A stretch of 64,000 bases of DNA from positions 34,769,067 through 34,833,066 of the forward strand of contig OX359245.1 in the NCBI GenBank assembly GCA_947179485.1, written 5' to 3'. Each line of letters starts with the position of its first letter. Position 1 is the stretch's first letter. Made by a program: the position numbers and the translations under genes. This stretch comes from Allacma fusca. Lineage: Eukaryota > Arthropoda > Collembola > Symphypleona > Sminthuridae. Below the pieces are notes generated by a model. That model saw only the letters and a program-made list of their open reading frames with translations. It made no database searches and was not told the origin of the DNA. Shown in pieces: positions 1 through 12,052 of the stretch.

Positions 1-1790
1 GGTCATTCTAGAGCAACGTCAGGTTCTGTTTTCGAACTTATTGAGTCCGGTTAGGTGTACTGAAAAAGGTTACCACTGGTCTACTGCCTTTATCCTTAAT
101 CTAATCAGGTCCTTAAGACCCATCCGGTAAGATGCCTAGACTGGCTTGGTTTGTGTGCATGCCATGTATGATTATGTTGCATAATCATATTACGTACATT
201 TCACAGCTAATTGTAATTGCCCTTCCAAGCAAAATTACGCCACGCTCTATTCCGAACAGTGTCCACCTTCAAAGAATAGAAAAACGTAAATAATAAAAAA
301 TAAACTGAGATACATACATAATAAACACCGAAAGTATATCTTAGGAGCTACATCATATATCGTAAATTAAATAGCGTGAGAGTGCAAACTAACATGTAAT
401 ACCTACGAGTTGATGAGGGAACATCATTATATATATACATGAACTAAATATACATAAGTTTATGACGCGTTTTTAGGGGCCAAGTGCAACGAAGTTCCTT
501 GTCATTTATAACGTTAACTTCCGAACTTTGCACTGTACAAAACTATTTTGGCGTCATTTTTATATGGTGCGACGCTTTGATGGATTTAAATTTGGCGGGC
601 ATAATATTATAATATATTATAATCCAGAATTAAATAGGTAATATTATTACCTACATTTTAAGATAATTACCAATGTCCTAAAGTCAATAGGTAAAAACTT
701 ATTCATTGTCGAAGGTAGAGCCACCCAGGGGAGGATAAATATACTGTGCTCACTGTATGTCATTTAAAGGTAATGATGATAGGGACATGCAAACACATAA
801 AACTAAGGCAACACTTATTGTAACATATCGTATATGTTATTGTTAATGTCGAAAGATTAGGTTAAGAAAACGTAATAATTAATTCTTCATGATAAGTAAT
901 TAAGTAATACTTCAATTTATTTTATAAATTTCAATATTAACTGAAACTTTATTGTGTTACACTGTTGACAGTGGAACATTAAGTACACAGCAGTAATATT
1001 TAAATTTTTAATTAACAATAAATAGGATCATTAGAGATTTTAACTAGTTGTAGATTTTGGTCCTTTGAAAGATTTACTTGTTTGAGGATTGTACGCTTAT
1101 GTAGGAACACACGAGTTCATGCGCAAAGAATCATCACACCATCAAACATACGTACGTGTACCAAGTTTCAAAAAATGCAAGGTCGTTAAGTAATCGTGTT
1201 CAACCTAGACCGAAATATTACTGTTGCTTCATTGCAATGTGGATAAGCGGAACAACGAATTCGGAGACTATGTTGCGTGAATTTATAAACAATAGGTAAA
1301 GATACGAGGTTTCATCATCCGAGTCCAGATGTTATAGGACAATAAACAAGAAATCAATACGTGAATCTTTCAAGTCAAGAATTCTTTACCTGTACGTTAC
1401 ACACCGGCTAGCAAAATATGGCAATATTAACATAATTATATGTAGCGTGAATTTTTTACACACATCTACCACATTAGCAGTCAGTCCTTACCACTCTTAA
1501 ACCTGTAATAACAGGATTTTTATTACGTAAATAATAGTGTGACTTACAATTAATAATACACGAACTGCCTCATACACGAACGAGTATTTAAACAGCATAA
1601 GTATTCAATTTACGAAGTGCATTTAAATCTTCGTTGCAACGGGTCTATCAGTCATATTTGTGGTACGTTGCTTCGCCCCTTAGTGTTATAAATTCAGCTC
1701 CGTAGTGCAATATACACACATGTGTATTACCTTCTGAGGTAAAATTCAATTATTATGACCAAATTACCCTTAGACTTATTGCTTATTAAA
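1..1790. other. intergenic, no gene seen
   Basis: AT-rich sequence without a long reading frame or a recognisable domain on either strand. A short stretch near 470-540 (a run about aagttgcaac-like words) resembles pieces near 13860-13920 and 47880-47940, so part of it belongs to a dispersed intergenic repeat. I see nothing else that I can name. Confidence 0.5.
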
Positions 1791-1954
1791 ACTTTAGCTT
1801 CCAGCCAGTAAAACAACCTTGTAATGTTTTCTTGATTTGTATGTTTTTTCTCAAGAAAAACATGTTCGACCGTTATAGCAAACTCTGATTTCTGGAATCC
1901 CATAGTTAATTTTCGCAGAATGTTCTCAGCCTGCCAAAGTCATGCCTTGAGACG

Positions 1955-2025
1955 AAAAGCAATAAAACTACGAAATATTTCGAGAATCAAGCCCATTTTA
2001 GTTTTCGATCTTGACTGGAAACAAC
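1955..2025 (+). promoter_or_regulatory. putative core promoter and 5' leader of carboxypeptidase-like copy 1
   Basis: An AATAAAA run at 1961-1967 sits where the other copies have a GTAATAAA/GTGATAAA word about 60 bases before the start codon. The following segment TTTTAGTTTTCGATCT (about 1996-2011) is shared with the other copies just before their ATG. The conservation is seen; its promoter function is inferred. Confidence 0.4.
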
Positions 2026-3692
2026 ATGCATCAGATCACCTCGATTGTAATAAGTATCTCCGCTGTAGCTCTCCTTTATTTGAGCTGCGTTGAAGGAGAT
2101 CCGAGAGAACACTCCGAACTTTTTCTTACTCCTTTAATCAGGTCCGGGGATATTGCCAAGGCAAAAGAGCTATCGGCGGACCACATGAAAGATTTCCATA
2201 TTAAGTCTTCGACGAACGACAAATTACAAAGCTTTAGTGGTTACTTGACTGTCAATGACACTACAAATTCCAACTTGTTCTTTTGGTTCTTTCCAGCATT
2301 GGTAATGTTTAATTGTATCATTTTTTAATTAAATTGTAGTAAGACTCAATTGCATAAAAATAGAATAATAACTGTTCAAAATTTTGACGCAGGAAACACC
2401 GGAGAAAGCTCCCGTCATAATGTGGTTGAATGAAGTTGCCGGTTCGTCTTGTCTGAAGGGAGTTTTTGTTGAAAATGGCCCTTTTTATGTGGATGACAAT
2501 CTAGAGCTCAGGGATCGAGAATTCACTTGGGTCAGGAAATATTCAATGCTGTATTTGGATGCCCCTGTTGGAACCGGTTTCAGTTTCACTGACAAGGAGG
2601 AAGGTTACGCAAATAACTCAGAGGATGACGCTGATGAAGTGTTCAAAGCTCTCCAGCAGTTTTTTACACTTTTTCCCGAGTATCAGGTTCCGGATTTTTA
2701 TTTTGCTGGAGAAGGAGCTTCAGGTAGTTATATTTTTATATGAACCTCCTTCCATATTTATTTTATATAATTATTACGTATTGCTTTAGTATTAAAAATT
2801 AATTACAAACAGCAAATCACATCCCAAGAATGGTGAAGAGGGTCGAGGCAGGAAATAAAGAGGAGAAGCTGAAGATAAATTTGAAAGGATTTATGGTGGG
2901 ATCACCATATATAAGCCCGAAATTCCAGGCAACATTTGCCAATTCATGGTATAATATTGGTCTCATTGATGAGGAACAAAAGAAAGAAGTGAAAGCTGTT
3001 GAAAATAAAATTCAGTCGCTAATACACGAGAAAAAATTCGAAGAGTCCCATGTGGTGAGCAAATTCACTTAAATAAATTCAGTAGTTAAAACAGATTAGA
3101 AAATTAAATAACAATTTTATAGAGGAAATGATTTACATTTTATATCTGTATTCAGGAAATCTTCAAGCTAATGATACTTCCTAACACCCTGTTTGCAAAT
3201 TTTACTGGTCATATGGGTCAGCAGCTTAATTATCTTAATGCGAAAGTTCCTCCATTACTGACGAATTTTGCAAAATTCATCGACGACAAGGAAGTTCATA
3301 ATTACCTGCACGTCGGACTGCACAAATTTGAAATTTTGAATTTCAAAGTGCACGATAAGTTTAGATCAGAAATCATGGCTGCAGATGGGAAAGCTATGGA
3401 GGCAGTTTTGGATAACTATAAAGTCCTAATATATTCCAATCAGATGGACCCAGCTGTAGTCCACTCTCAAGTTACGAAAACTGTTGAGGCTTTTGAATGG
3501 TCAGGGGCTGCTGAATTAAAGACAACGCCTCGTAAGATTTGGAGAGTTGGGGATGATGTTGCAGGTTATGTCAAATCAGTGGGGAAATTTCATTACGTGA
3601 TGCTTAGAAAGACTGGACGGTACGCAGCCATGGACCAACCTGCGTGGGCTTTCGAGATGGTCCAACATTTCATTGATGACAAATCATTTTAA
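2026..3692 (+). CDS. serine carboxypeptidase-like protein, copy 1 (S10 family pseudoenzyme, intact)
   Basis: Four exons at 2026-2301, 2393-2723, 2813-3054 and 3156-3692 join in frame with GT/AG introns to a 461-residue protein, close to the usual CPVL/vitellogenic carboxypeptidase length. Residues 1 to about 24 form a signal peptide (hydrophobic ISISAVALLYLSC), so the product should be secreted or lysosomal. The S10 landmarks NLFFWFF, APVIMWLNE, LYLDAPVGTGFSFT, INLKGFMVG, HVG and KVLIYSNQMD are all in order. The active site is gone: the NGGPG oxyanion motif reads NEVAG (105-109), the serine of GESYAG is Gly200 (GEGAS), and the histidine before DQP is Arg438 (TGRYAAMDQP). Asp381 is retained. 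The start was chosen because MHQIT aligns with MYHIT/MYRIT of the paralogues; an in-frame codon 15 bases upstream is less likely. Peptidase activity is not expected. Its role is unknown. Confidence 0.88.
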
Positions 3693-6654
3693 CTGTTGGA
3701 ATATTTTCAACTAAGCACACACTTGATTCTCTTATTCTCGTATGGTTCAAAATTAGCCCTCTGGCTATCTGTAACACGTGAAAATAATTTTATCAGAATA
3801 ATACCAGAATGAAAATGCCCATTTAGGTACATCTATGCTAAGGGTAATTTTTCCAGAATAAATATGCCTTTAAATATGTACATATATAATATAAGATAAA
3901 TATACCTGATATTTCATTATCTGGCATAATATTCCTAGAATTCAAGTCTAGCACGGGATTAAATTTGAAGGAAAAGGGACGCGTCACAATTTCATCAAAT
4001 ACAGTAAATCTATGTGCATTTCGTCAGGAAATAAGAATAGGGCATAACATAATTTATTTGGGATTGTTCCCCGAAAAAGATGTAAGTATAGGATGTGATC
4101 AGAAATAATTACAGGCGACGAATTGGACGTGCCCCGTTTATACAAACTCATAAGTAGGTTTTTTATTTGGACAATAGCTCTTCACATGATAGAATACGGG
4201 TTGAAAAAAATCCTCCATTGTCGGCACAAGTTCTTGCCTAAAATTTCTTTTACTGTAAAAACCTTTTGCTGTAAAGATTTTCATTGCAATTTGTTTTCCT
4301 CGAAGACAATATGTGAAATAAAATTTACATCTGCAGAAGAAAAGCAATCATCTGCCTTGTTACGAAGAAAATATTTATCCGGATAAAGATGAGAAATAAT
4401 TAAAAATTGGGAGAAAATTCGAAATTTCTAAGGCACTTTTTATACTTACTTCAATGGAGTGGTCGGACCAGTTCAGTTTGTTTCGCAAAATTCAGTTTAG
4501 TTCGGTTCACAAAGTGAACTGAATCGAAAATCAAAATTGGCAAAAAAAATGGCGAAATCAATTCCTTGTCTATACTAGTAATGTGCAAAGTTTCTCCAGG
4601 TAAACCCACAACCAACAATATTATTCATTATTATATATCTAATAATCTATACAATAACGAATTTTAGAAAACAAACTTTAGGTAGTAGGTATGATTGGGA
4701 CATATAGATTTTTAAGGCATACGTTGTACCGCATCACAATGTAGGATGTGGCTGCTAATTTCATTCTCAACGATTGCCACGAACATTAGCAAAGCATTTT
4801 GCAAGTTATTCGTGGTCATGATAAGCACTTCCAGACATTCTTTGGATTTCCATGCTCGCGGGTATCCGGTTGCTGAAATTCCTGTCGAAATTAATGAGGA
4901 GAGAGGCGCAAACATAGAGGAGGAATGTTTCGATGCATTTGATAATCCCGAAAGGATTGAACGCGTTACAAGACAAAATTGTCAGCGTTTATATTGGTTA
5001 AAGCAGACAATTGTTGTATGGTGTTCGACGGTATTTTATACAGATACTTATGCAACCTATGTGCGTAATTTCAGGGATTTTATTAACGACGCACTAACGT
5101 AAATGACATTCTATAATGTTTATAAAAATTCCTTTTTGGCACTTTTTATATAAATAGTTACACTTGAAAAGTATTTATGCAAATACAACATAATAATCAT
5201 AGTTTGAATATATTTGTTGTTATAAATAGTATAGTTGCAATGGTTTTAAAGATCTCTTCACTCAGGATAAAATTAATCCCGTGATTATTAGTCATCAAAT
5301 TTTAAGTAAACGAAAAATTGCAACTATGTTGGAACAAATGAGTTCACAATGCAGTCAGAGTTAAATACATACTTCCTTGGTCCATCTAGGTCAACATAAC
5401 AATTAAAAATGTAAACATGTCAGAAGTATATGGATGAAAAACAAGTTAAATGAGAAATACGTTACAACCAGTTATTAATGTTAAGCTTTTTATTCTAATT
5501 TACCTCAAGTAAATTCAATTTGGCTTTTTAAATCAAAATCATACTCTTTGATAATAATCTTTATGTGATAAGCATATATTATAGTATTACTGGAAAATTA
5601 ATTTGTCACTAAATCTTTTTCACAGAAGATACATATCTTAAAAAAGAATCAGAACACACATCAATAATATTACCGGAGGGGCAAGTTCGGAGACATAATC
5701 ATGAGACATGTTTACATTTTCAGTATGAAAAACTTCGTATTTCCAATTGGAGGTATTTTGCATTAATAATTAGTATAATTACGGTTTGATAGACGACTTG
5801 GCTTTGCTCGTGAAGTTCGCTTAAAATGAAAAAGTCTACTGGTTTAATTATAATGGCCAATAATTCTACTTTGACTATTGTTTAGTGTTTACATTTTATT
5901 AGTAGCAGTTTCGAATAAAATTAACCAAAGCAACTTGTGTTCATTTTTAATTAGTTTGTTTTCCACAATTAGAAAAACCAATGAAAATTTGTTTTATTAA
6001 AATTCAACTGAAAGAATACTTAGACATTTTTGAACTTATCGCTCTTTAGTCCCTTCGGATTTGACCAAAGCTAAACAGCAACAGAACTTTCCACGGAAGT
6101 GAACTGCCTGGCTATCATGAAGCTTCAGACGGAAAAACCTCCTTTCTCAGATGTGATTATTGTGCCTTAAGGAAGGTCATGAACAAGTTTGTATTAATTT
6201 TAGTGATTAGTTTGAACACATTCAGTGTTATGAAATTGTAGCAAAAATCTTGTGGTTTGGTTTTCTCTTCTTATTTGCTGTTTATGTACATTCACCTAAT
6301 AGCAGTGTTTACTACTATTTGAATATTATTAACATTGAATTGCGCATAAGATGCCTGCGGCCTTTTTTACCTTGAGCCTCATATAGGATTAAAGCTAGAT
6401 CCATATACTGTACCACCCTGGATACAATCTGGGGGTACAGTGTACCACCTGTACCATAGGGTTGTTTAGTCCCTGGTCTAGTATAATTTAACTAATTATT
6501 AATACAATTTAATATTGTGCATGGTATCAACTTCACCTAAAAATCCTGGTGAAACATGGTACATCAATGGAAATCCTACGCACTATATATGGTCAGTAAG
6601 TAGCTAATTAATTAGCTGTAGAAAATGAAAAAAACCTACATCTCTATTACCTTC
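3693..6654. other. intergenic; 3' flank of copy 1, no recognised gene
   Basis: Begins with the 3' untranslated region of copy 1 (AATAAA-like words near 3858-3863). A 118-codon frame at 4746-5102 (+) resembles no family I recognise. Around 4460-4530 there are GTTCAGTTTNGTT-type words and their complements that look like a worn element. From 5230 to 6650 there is AT-rich sequence without coding signal. Confidence 0.4.
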
Positions 6655-6860
6655 TGACGTAACTCGTATGTGACCATACCCAAGACCAATTTTCCCCTCG
6701 GGTTTATGAGAAGCAGGAAACCGATAATGTAATAAATAACTACTAAATACCTTGGTCAGGACAAGTCAAGTGTATTCTCAGAAAAAAATTGGAGGAAAAC
6801 CTGCCAAGGTAAAAATAACAGGAGGTAATAAATCAAGACGCAAATGAAGCTCCACATTAT
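6655..6860 (+). repeat. copy of the array's shared upstream block (orphan)
   Basis: Carries the block CAATTTTCCCCTCGGGTTTA, then ATGAGAAGCAGG, ACTATTAAATACCTTG-like sequence, CCTGCCAAGG and a final ACAGGAGGTAATAAAT. The same block lies upstream of copies 2-5, also near 19710, 22400 and 23330. Here it leads only into a gene relic. Confidence 0.6.
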
Positions 6861-7230
6861 GGTCACACAGAACTCTCTAAACTTTTTATTACTCACATGA
6901 AATATTTTCATATCAAGTCTTTCGGCAAACGAAAAGTTACAAAGATTCAGTGGCTACTTGGCTGTCAATGACAAAAAAATCTTTTAACAAAATTGAACCA
7001 TTGGATTAAATGGACATATTCCAAATTTATCCTAAAAGAACCCCTGCCATTTTTAAGAGACGTGAAAGAAGAATTAGTTTGACGACGTTATTGGTACCTT
7101 CAATCAGAAATATTTTCTTTTCTCCCACCCTCCTGGATTAGAGTAATGCTGTTTAGTTCAACTCAATTCGAAAGATGTATTTTAAAATATTCATGTTTTA
7201 ACAAATTGAAATAATCGCGAAAATTGATCA
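6861..7230 (+). pseudogene. carboxypeptidase-like relic R1 (exon 1 piece joined to 3' UTR)
   Basis: From about 6885 to 6973 the sequence matches exon 1 of the array genes (ACTTTTTATTACT, then ATTTTCATATCAAGTCTTTC, then GGCTACTTGGCTGTCAATGAC), with a deletion after ATTACTC that removes the middle of the exon. From about 7078 to 7230 it matches the 3' untranslated region found after 26811 and 33050 (GACGACG, CAGAAATATTTT, GAGTTCAACTC). Exons 2-4 are absent. This is the footprint of a copy that lost its body by internal deletion. Confidence 0.6.
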
Positions 7231-7310
7231 CATTCTCAGGAGATCCCTATAAATGTACTTGAGTTATGTATGTACAGATAAGATAATGCAAAATAAGTAG
7301 AAACATGAAA

Positions 7311-7344
7311 TATTCTCAGGCGTATTCTCAGGCGTATTCTCAGG
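7311..7344. repeat. 12-bp tandem repeat, about 2.8 units
   Basis: TATTCTCAGGCG is repeated at 7311, 7323 and 7335 (last unit partial). It lies inside a duplicated upstream block and looks like a local slippage expansion of the TATTCTCAG word seen once in sister blocks. Confidence 0.8.
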
Positions 7345-7430
7345 GCATCCCTGCCAAGCTGTAGGCAAACTGCTTCCTGAAATCCCATAGCCATTTTTAG
7401 CATAAATTTTACAACCTGCCAAGGTGATGT

Positions 7431-7508
7431 CATAACACAGGAGGTAATGAAGCTTCATTAATTTCAACAATTCACCTCAATTTAGTGTTTTTATGACAGG
7501 CAAACAAC
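7431..7508 (+). promoter_or_regulatory. core promoter of relic R2
   Basis: ACAGGAGGTAATGAAGCTTC followed by CAACAATTCACCTCAATTTAG repeats the promoter arrangement of the intact copies, including the AATTTAGTNTT leader words. It drives only a broken exon 1. Confidence 0.4.
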
Positions 7509-7660
7509 ATGTATCACAGCATCCCGATTGTGATCTCCACTGTCGGTCTCCTTTATTTGAGCTGCATTGAAGGAGCACCGGTAGACCACCCATAGCTTTT
7601 TCTAACTCTATGTATTAATCTAGTCAGGAGAGTTTGCCAAGGGAAAACAGCTGAGTGACA
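7509..7660 (+). pseudogene. carboxypeptidase-like relic R2 (exon 1 with stop)
   Basis: The ATG at 7509 opens the usual signal peptide (MYHSIPIVIST...LLYLSCIEGAPVDH). At 7593-7595 a TAG follows codon 28, where the intact copies read SEL. Further downstream the match decays (AACTCTATGTATTAATCTAGTCAGGAG) and ends near 7660. No exons 2-4 follow. A dead start-exon copy. Confidence 0.8.
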
Positions 7661-8819
7661 TGACTCTTAATGAGCATTACGCTCTATCGTTTGTATGCAC
7701 GTATAGTACAGAAATATTCGCATGTAAATATGAAAAAGTTGGGATTTAGCGTTAACTGAAAGGATTTTATTTTAATTGGTAGTAAAACGTAATCGTGGAT
7801 AGAAAATCGCCATGATGTTGCTTGGACTCGCATGAACAAATTTTATTGAACTTTTGAATTATAGGTTTCGAATGGTCTACTTGGACTACTTGCAACTCAG
7901 CCAGGGAGTGCTCTTACAGTAAAGTATCGTATGGTATTCAAAAAGAGTCTACTACTGTGTACGCAAGTTACATAAAGTTGTAACAGTTTTAGTATGATTA
8001 ATGCATAAATAATTTAGTCGTCATTACACCTATCAACAATATTAGAGATCGGGATCACAGACACGCATAGCTTCCCCACAAGGAAATCCCAGTTATCGAA
8101 GATTTACTCCAACTCAGTTTCAGAGTTTTTCATAGTGTTTAAGAAAGACAAATAAGCTGATAAAATAACGACAAAATAACTAATAAGCGTTATGTGCGAC
8201 TTTATTGAACTCATAAGATCTCCAAAACTTATGAATCCTATCTGCCATCTACAGTAACGTTTTTAACAATCTATGTTATTCTAATACGTTATGTACTTAA
8301 AAATAAGAGTATCATATTTGTGCGTGATATTTAGACATGTTTGCGTATCTGAACAATAAGCCTGAGTATGACAATTCTCAGAGCTGATCGGGTCGGGTCA
8401 TCCATTTGACTTAAGAAAACTAGTACAGATCATAATTAAACACATGCAGAAGCATACATAAACACAGAAAGTGGGAGCTAAAGTTTTCCCTGCTTAACAT
8501 CAGTAGCTTATTTAAATTTTATTTTACAAACCTAGACATCATTATTATGGTTGTCGCAGTAAAAATAGAAAATATTGATTGATTGTTTGATTTTAAATTA
8601 TTCCACAGATGAGCGTGTTGGGTCATGGGTGAACGCCTATTAGGCCTTAAATAAATAAATACAAATACATAAATATGTGCGTGCAGATATGTTTCCAGTC
8701 TTTTTTTATTTTGCGAATTCGCCCTCACTGTTACACTGCAGGATGTTGCTTTTCCCCGTATAAATATGGAACACTGCAGCTTACTATTTGGACAGTTCAA
8801 TGCCATTATTCTGGCATGA
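7661..8819. other. intergenic, no gene seen
   Basis: AT-rich sequence without a coding signal. The part from about 8270 to 8830 resembles 49120-49640 (shared words such as GACATGTTTGCGTATCT, CTGAGTATGACNATTCTC, CACTGCAGGATGTTGC and AAAGCGTGGCATG), so it belongs to the duplicated unit that also lies before relic R7. Confidence 0.5.
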
Positions 8820-9390
8820 GTCCCTAAAGCGTGGCATGATTATATAAATGTTAGGTACACATGACCAATTATCACTTCAGGTTTATAGCATATGAGAAGC
8901 AGCTGACTGCGGGTGCAGTAATGAGTTAAGATATTGCCTTGAGCGGGTCAAAACTATTCTCAGAAAACACATGCTGTATAGTACAAAACAACTTGTGTTT
9001 TTAAGATTTTAATAAGCCATGTATTAAGTAAATTCTGCTTTCTGGAATACCATAATTACCAGTTAGAAAAAAATTTCAGCCTATTTAGAATTTGTTTCTC
9101 AACAGACGTAGAACGTAATTTATTCGTGACTAATTCTCCGATAATGTTTGTGAGAACCAGGAAAACAAAGATGAAGTACTTAACTATTAAATACCTTGAA
9201 GTCGGAAAGTCAAGTTAATTCTCTAAAAATTTTTTACTGGATCCAAACTCTGAATTCTGGAATCCCCCAACCACTTTTAGGAGAGCTTTCTCAACCTGCC
9301 GAGGTAACGTCGTATCACAGGAGGTAATAAAGCTTCATTAAATTCAACAATTCAGTTCAATTTAGTTTTCGATCTACTCAGACAAGCAAC
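8820..9390 (+). promoter_or_regulatory. upstream block and core promoter of copy 2
   Basis: Contains the shared ACCAATTATCACTTCAGG and GAGAAGCAGCTGACT words (also near 16165 and 30380). Close to the gene it has GGAGGTAATAAAG (TATA-like, 9321-9333) and TTCAGTTCAA (9351-9360), where TCAGT matches the arthropod initiator. The 27-base gap between them is right for a TATA-initiator pair and leaves a leader of about 38 bases before the ATG at 9391. Function is inferred from position and conservation. Confidence 0.5.
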
Positions 9391-12052
9391 ATGTATCGTA
9401 TCACCCTGACTGTGATAATTATCTTCGCCGGAGCTCTCCTTTTTTTGAGCTGCATTGAAGGAGCACCCGCAGACCACTCAGAGCTTTTTCTAACTCCATT
9501 AATCAAGTCTGGAGATCTTGCCAAGGCAAAAGAGCTTTCCTCAGACCACATGAAAGATTTCCATATCAAGTCTTCGACCAACGAAAATTTAAGAAGCTTT
9601 AGTGGCTATTTGACTGTCAATTAGAGCTTCCAATGTGTTCAACATTTTTGTTCCGTAGGAAATTCCGTTCCGTTCCGAAACCTACAAATAATATTGGTCC
9701 CGGTTCCGTTCCGGCTGTCGGGACATCGGAACATTTGAACTGACACCGTTCGGAACAAAGGAGTAAAGTATTTGTTCCGTTACAGGTTGTGTTCCGTTCC
9801 GTATTATGCTAGTTTTTCCGTTCCGAACCCGTTCCGTTCCGAAATATCCCGGAATTGTTCACAACATATACGTGAAATGCGTATACAAATTACTGGCAAC
9901 TTAATATACATGATATACTTTTAATAGATTGAATGCTAGGGATTGCTATTATTTAATTATATAAAATACTATTTAATAATAATTAGGCCATATAAAAAGA
10001 ACTACTGTGCAGTATTATATAATTATTATTAATTATTTTTTAGCAATAAATATTTGTAGCGTGTGGATTTCAATGGCCTAACAGTGTTAATTTCCTGCAA
10101 GCTTGCTTCATTGCTGCTAATAATTTCGATTTCAGAATTTTCATTTCGAGAAAAATCGCCCATGCCCATGTTTATTAAACAAAATTAGTTATTCTGTTGA
10201 TTTTCATGGAAAACGATACTCGCATTACATATAAGCATTTGCGTAAATTAAATCTTTGTTCATCCAATTTCGTTATTTTGGCAAAAAACTGCTTACAAGC
10301 CAGTGCGATAAGAAATGTGTTTCCATTCTAGTTGAAGGATGGCGCGACACTTCAGAAATTGTACCGGGATCGGTTCGGAACGGAACAGAACGATTCCGCT
10401 TTCCGATGACGTAAATTATATGGGACATTTTTCGTACCGATGCTCTGAACCGTCCCGGTCCCAATATTATCGGTACAAGTGCTCATGTTCCGGTTTTGTC
10501 CCGATTCAATGACGGAACAAAAAGAATGTTCCGAAATTGTTCCGTTCCGTTTCCGAACACGGAACTTCGGGATTTCGGAAACCCGAAGGAAGCTCTGCTG
10601 TCAATGACACTACAAATTCCAACTTGTTCTTTTGGTTCTTTCCAGCATTGGTAATGTTTAATTGTTATACATGCATCATTTTTAATTAAATTGTAGTAAA
10701 AATCTGCAAACAAATTTTACTTGTAAAATTATTGTCATCTTTACGCAGGAAGCACCAGAGAAAGCCCCAGTCATAATGTGGCTGAATGAAGTCGCTGGGT
10801 CGTCTTGTTTGAAAGGAGTTTTTGTGGAAAATGGTCCTTTTTATGTCGATAACAATCTAGAGCTCAGAGATAGGGAATTCACTTGGGTCAGGAAATATTC
10901 AATGCTATATCTGGATGTACCCGTTGGAACTGGTTTCAGTTTCACTGACAAGGAAGACGGCTACGCGAAAAACTCCGAAGATGACGCCAACGAACTTTTC
11001 GAAGCTCTCCAGCAGTTCTTTACACTTTTTTCTGAGTATCAGGTTCCGGACTTTTACATTGCTGGAGAGGCAGCTTCAGGTACATAGTGATCAATTTTAT
11101 ATGAATCTCCTTCCATGCAAATTTTAATTACACAATTACCATAGATTTTGCTTTAGTAATAAAAATAAATTACGAATAGCAAATCACATCCCAAGAATGG
11201 TGAAGAGGGTCGAGGCAGGAAATAAAGAGGAGAAGTTGAAGATAAACCTGAAAGGATTTATGGTGGGATCACCCTTTGTGAACATGAAATTCCAAACGAC
11301 ATTTTCCGAATCATGGTTTAATATGGGTCTTATTGATGGTGAACAAAGGAAAGAAGTGGAAGCTGTTGAAAATAAACTTCAGTCATTTATACAAGAGAAG
11401 AAGCTTGAAGAGGCTCACGGGGTAAATCAATTTAGTAAAATTAGTTTAAATTATTTAGATAAATTTAACAACTATCGGATTTACCAATTAATTTTCCTTT
11501 TAATACTCCATACAGCAACTTTTTAAACTAGTCATAGTTCCTAACACCCTATATTCAAAGCTTACCGGCCACGTGGGCGAGCAGTTGAATTATCTGAACG
11601 GAACGCAACCACGCGTATTGACGAATTTTGAAAAATTCATAGACGAAAAGGAAGTTCATAATTACTTGCACGTCGGACTACACAAGTTTGAAATCTTCAA
11701 TTTCAAAACTCACGATAAATTTAAATCCGAAATCATGGCTGGAGATGGGAAAGCTATGGAGGCAGTTTTGGATAACTATAAAGTCCTTATATATTCCGGT
11801 CAGATGGACCCTGTTGTAGTCCACTCTCAAGTTACGAAAACTGTTGAGGCTTTTGAATGGTCAGGGGCTGCTCAACTGAAGAAAACTCCTCGTAAGATTT
11901 GGAGAGTTGGGGATGATGTTGCAGGTTATGTCAAATCAGTGGGGAAATTCCATTACGTGATGCTGAGAAAGACTGGACGATATGCAGCCTTGGACCATCC
12001 TGCCTGGGCTTTCGAGATGATCCAAAATTTCATTGACGATAAACCATTTTAA
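9391..12052 (+). pseudogene. serine carboxypeptidase-like copy 2, exon 1 broken by a hAT element
   Basis: Coding pieces are 9391-9621 and 10606-10650 (exon 1, split by the insertion and its target duplication), 10749-11079, 11180-11421 and 11516-12052. Without the insertion they give the same 276/331/242/537 lengths as the intact genes. The insertion puts a TAG right after ACTGTCAAT, so the normal frame ends at 77 residues. Exons 2-4 are undamaged. The active site is altered as in the sisters: NEVAG, Ala in place of the catalytic serine (GEAAS), Arg in place of the histidine (TGRYAALDHP). The last 159 residues equal those of copy 3, so duplication or gene conversion is recent. An AATAAA at 12092-12097 may be its poly(A) signal. 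Unless the element is spliced out, this is a recent pseudogene. Confidence 0.85.
9622..10597. mobile_element. non-autonomous hAT-type element (976 bp) with 8-bp target duplication
   Basis: It is flanked by the exact 8-bp duplication CTGTCAAT (9614-9621 and 10598-10605), and removing one copy restores exon 1. Termini are TAGAGCTTCC and GGAAGCTCTG, inverted with one mismatch and of the YAGNG hAT form. Both ends are packed with GTTCCG/CGGAAC words, as expected of subterminal transposase-binding repeats. There is no transposase, so it must be moved in trans. Confidence 0.85.

Noticed and set aside
4746..5102. 118-codon frame that might be a transposase tail
   Set aside because: A loose likeness to the end of Harbinger nucleases (VAANFIL..CHEH in another frame) is too weak, and no catalytic motif is present.
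9391..9624. A 77-residue secreted peptide gene
   Set aside because: It is exon 1 of copy 2 cut by the hAT insertion; the stop lies in the element.
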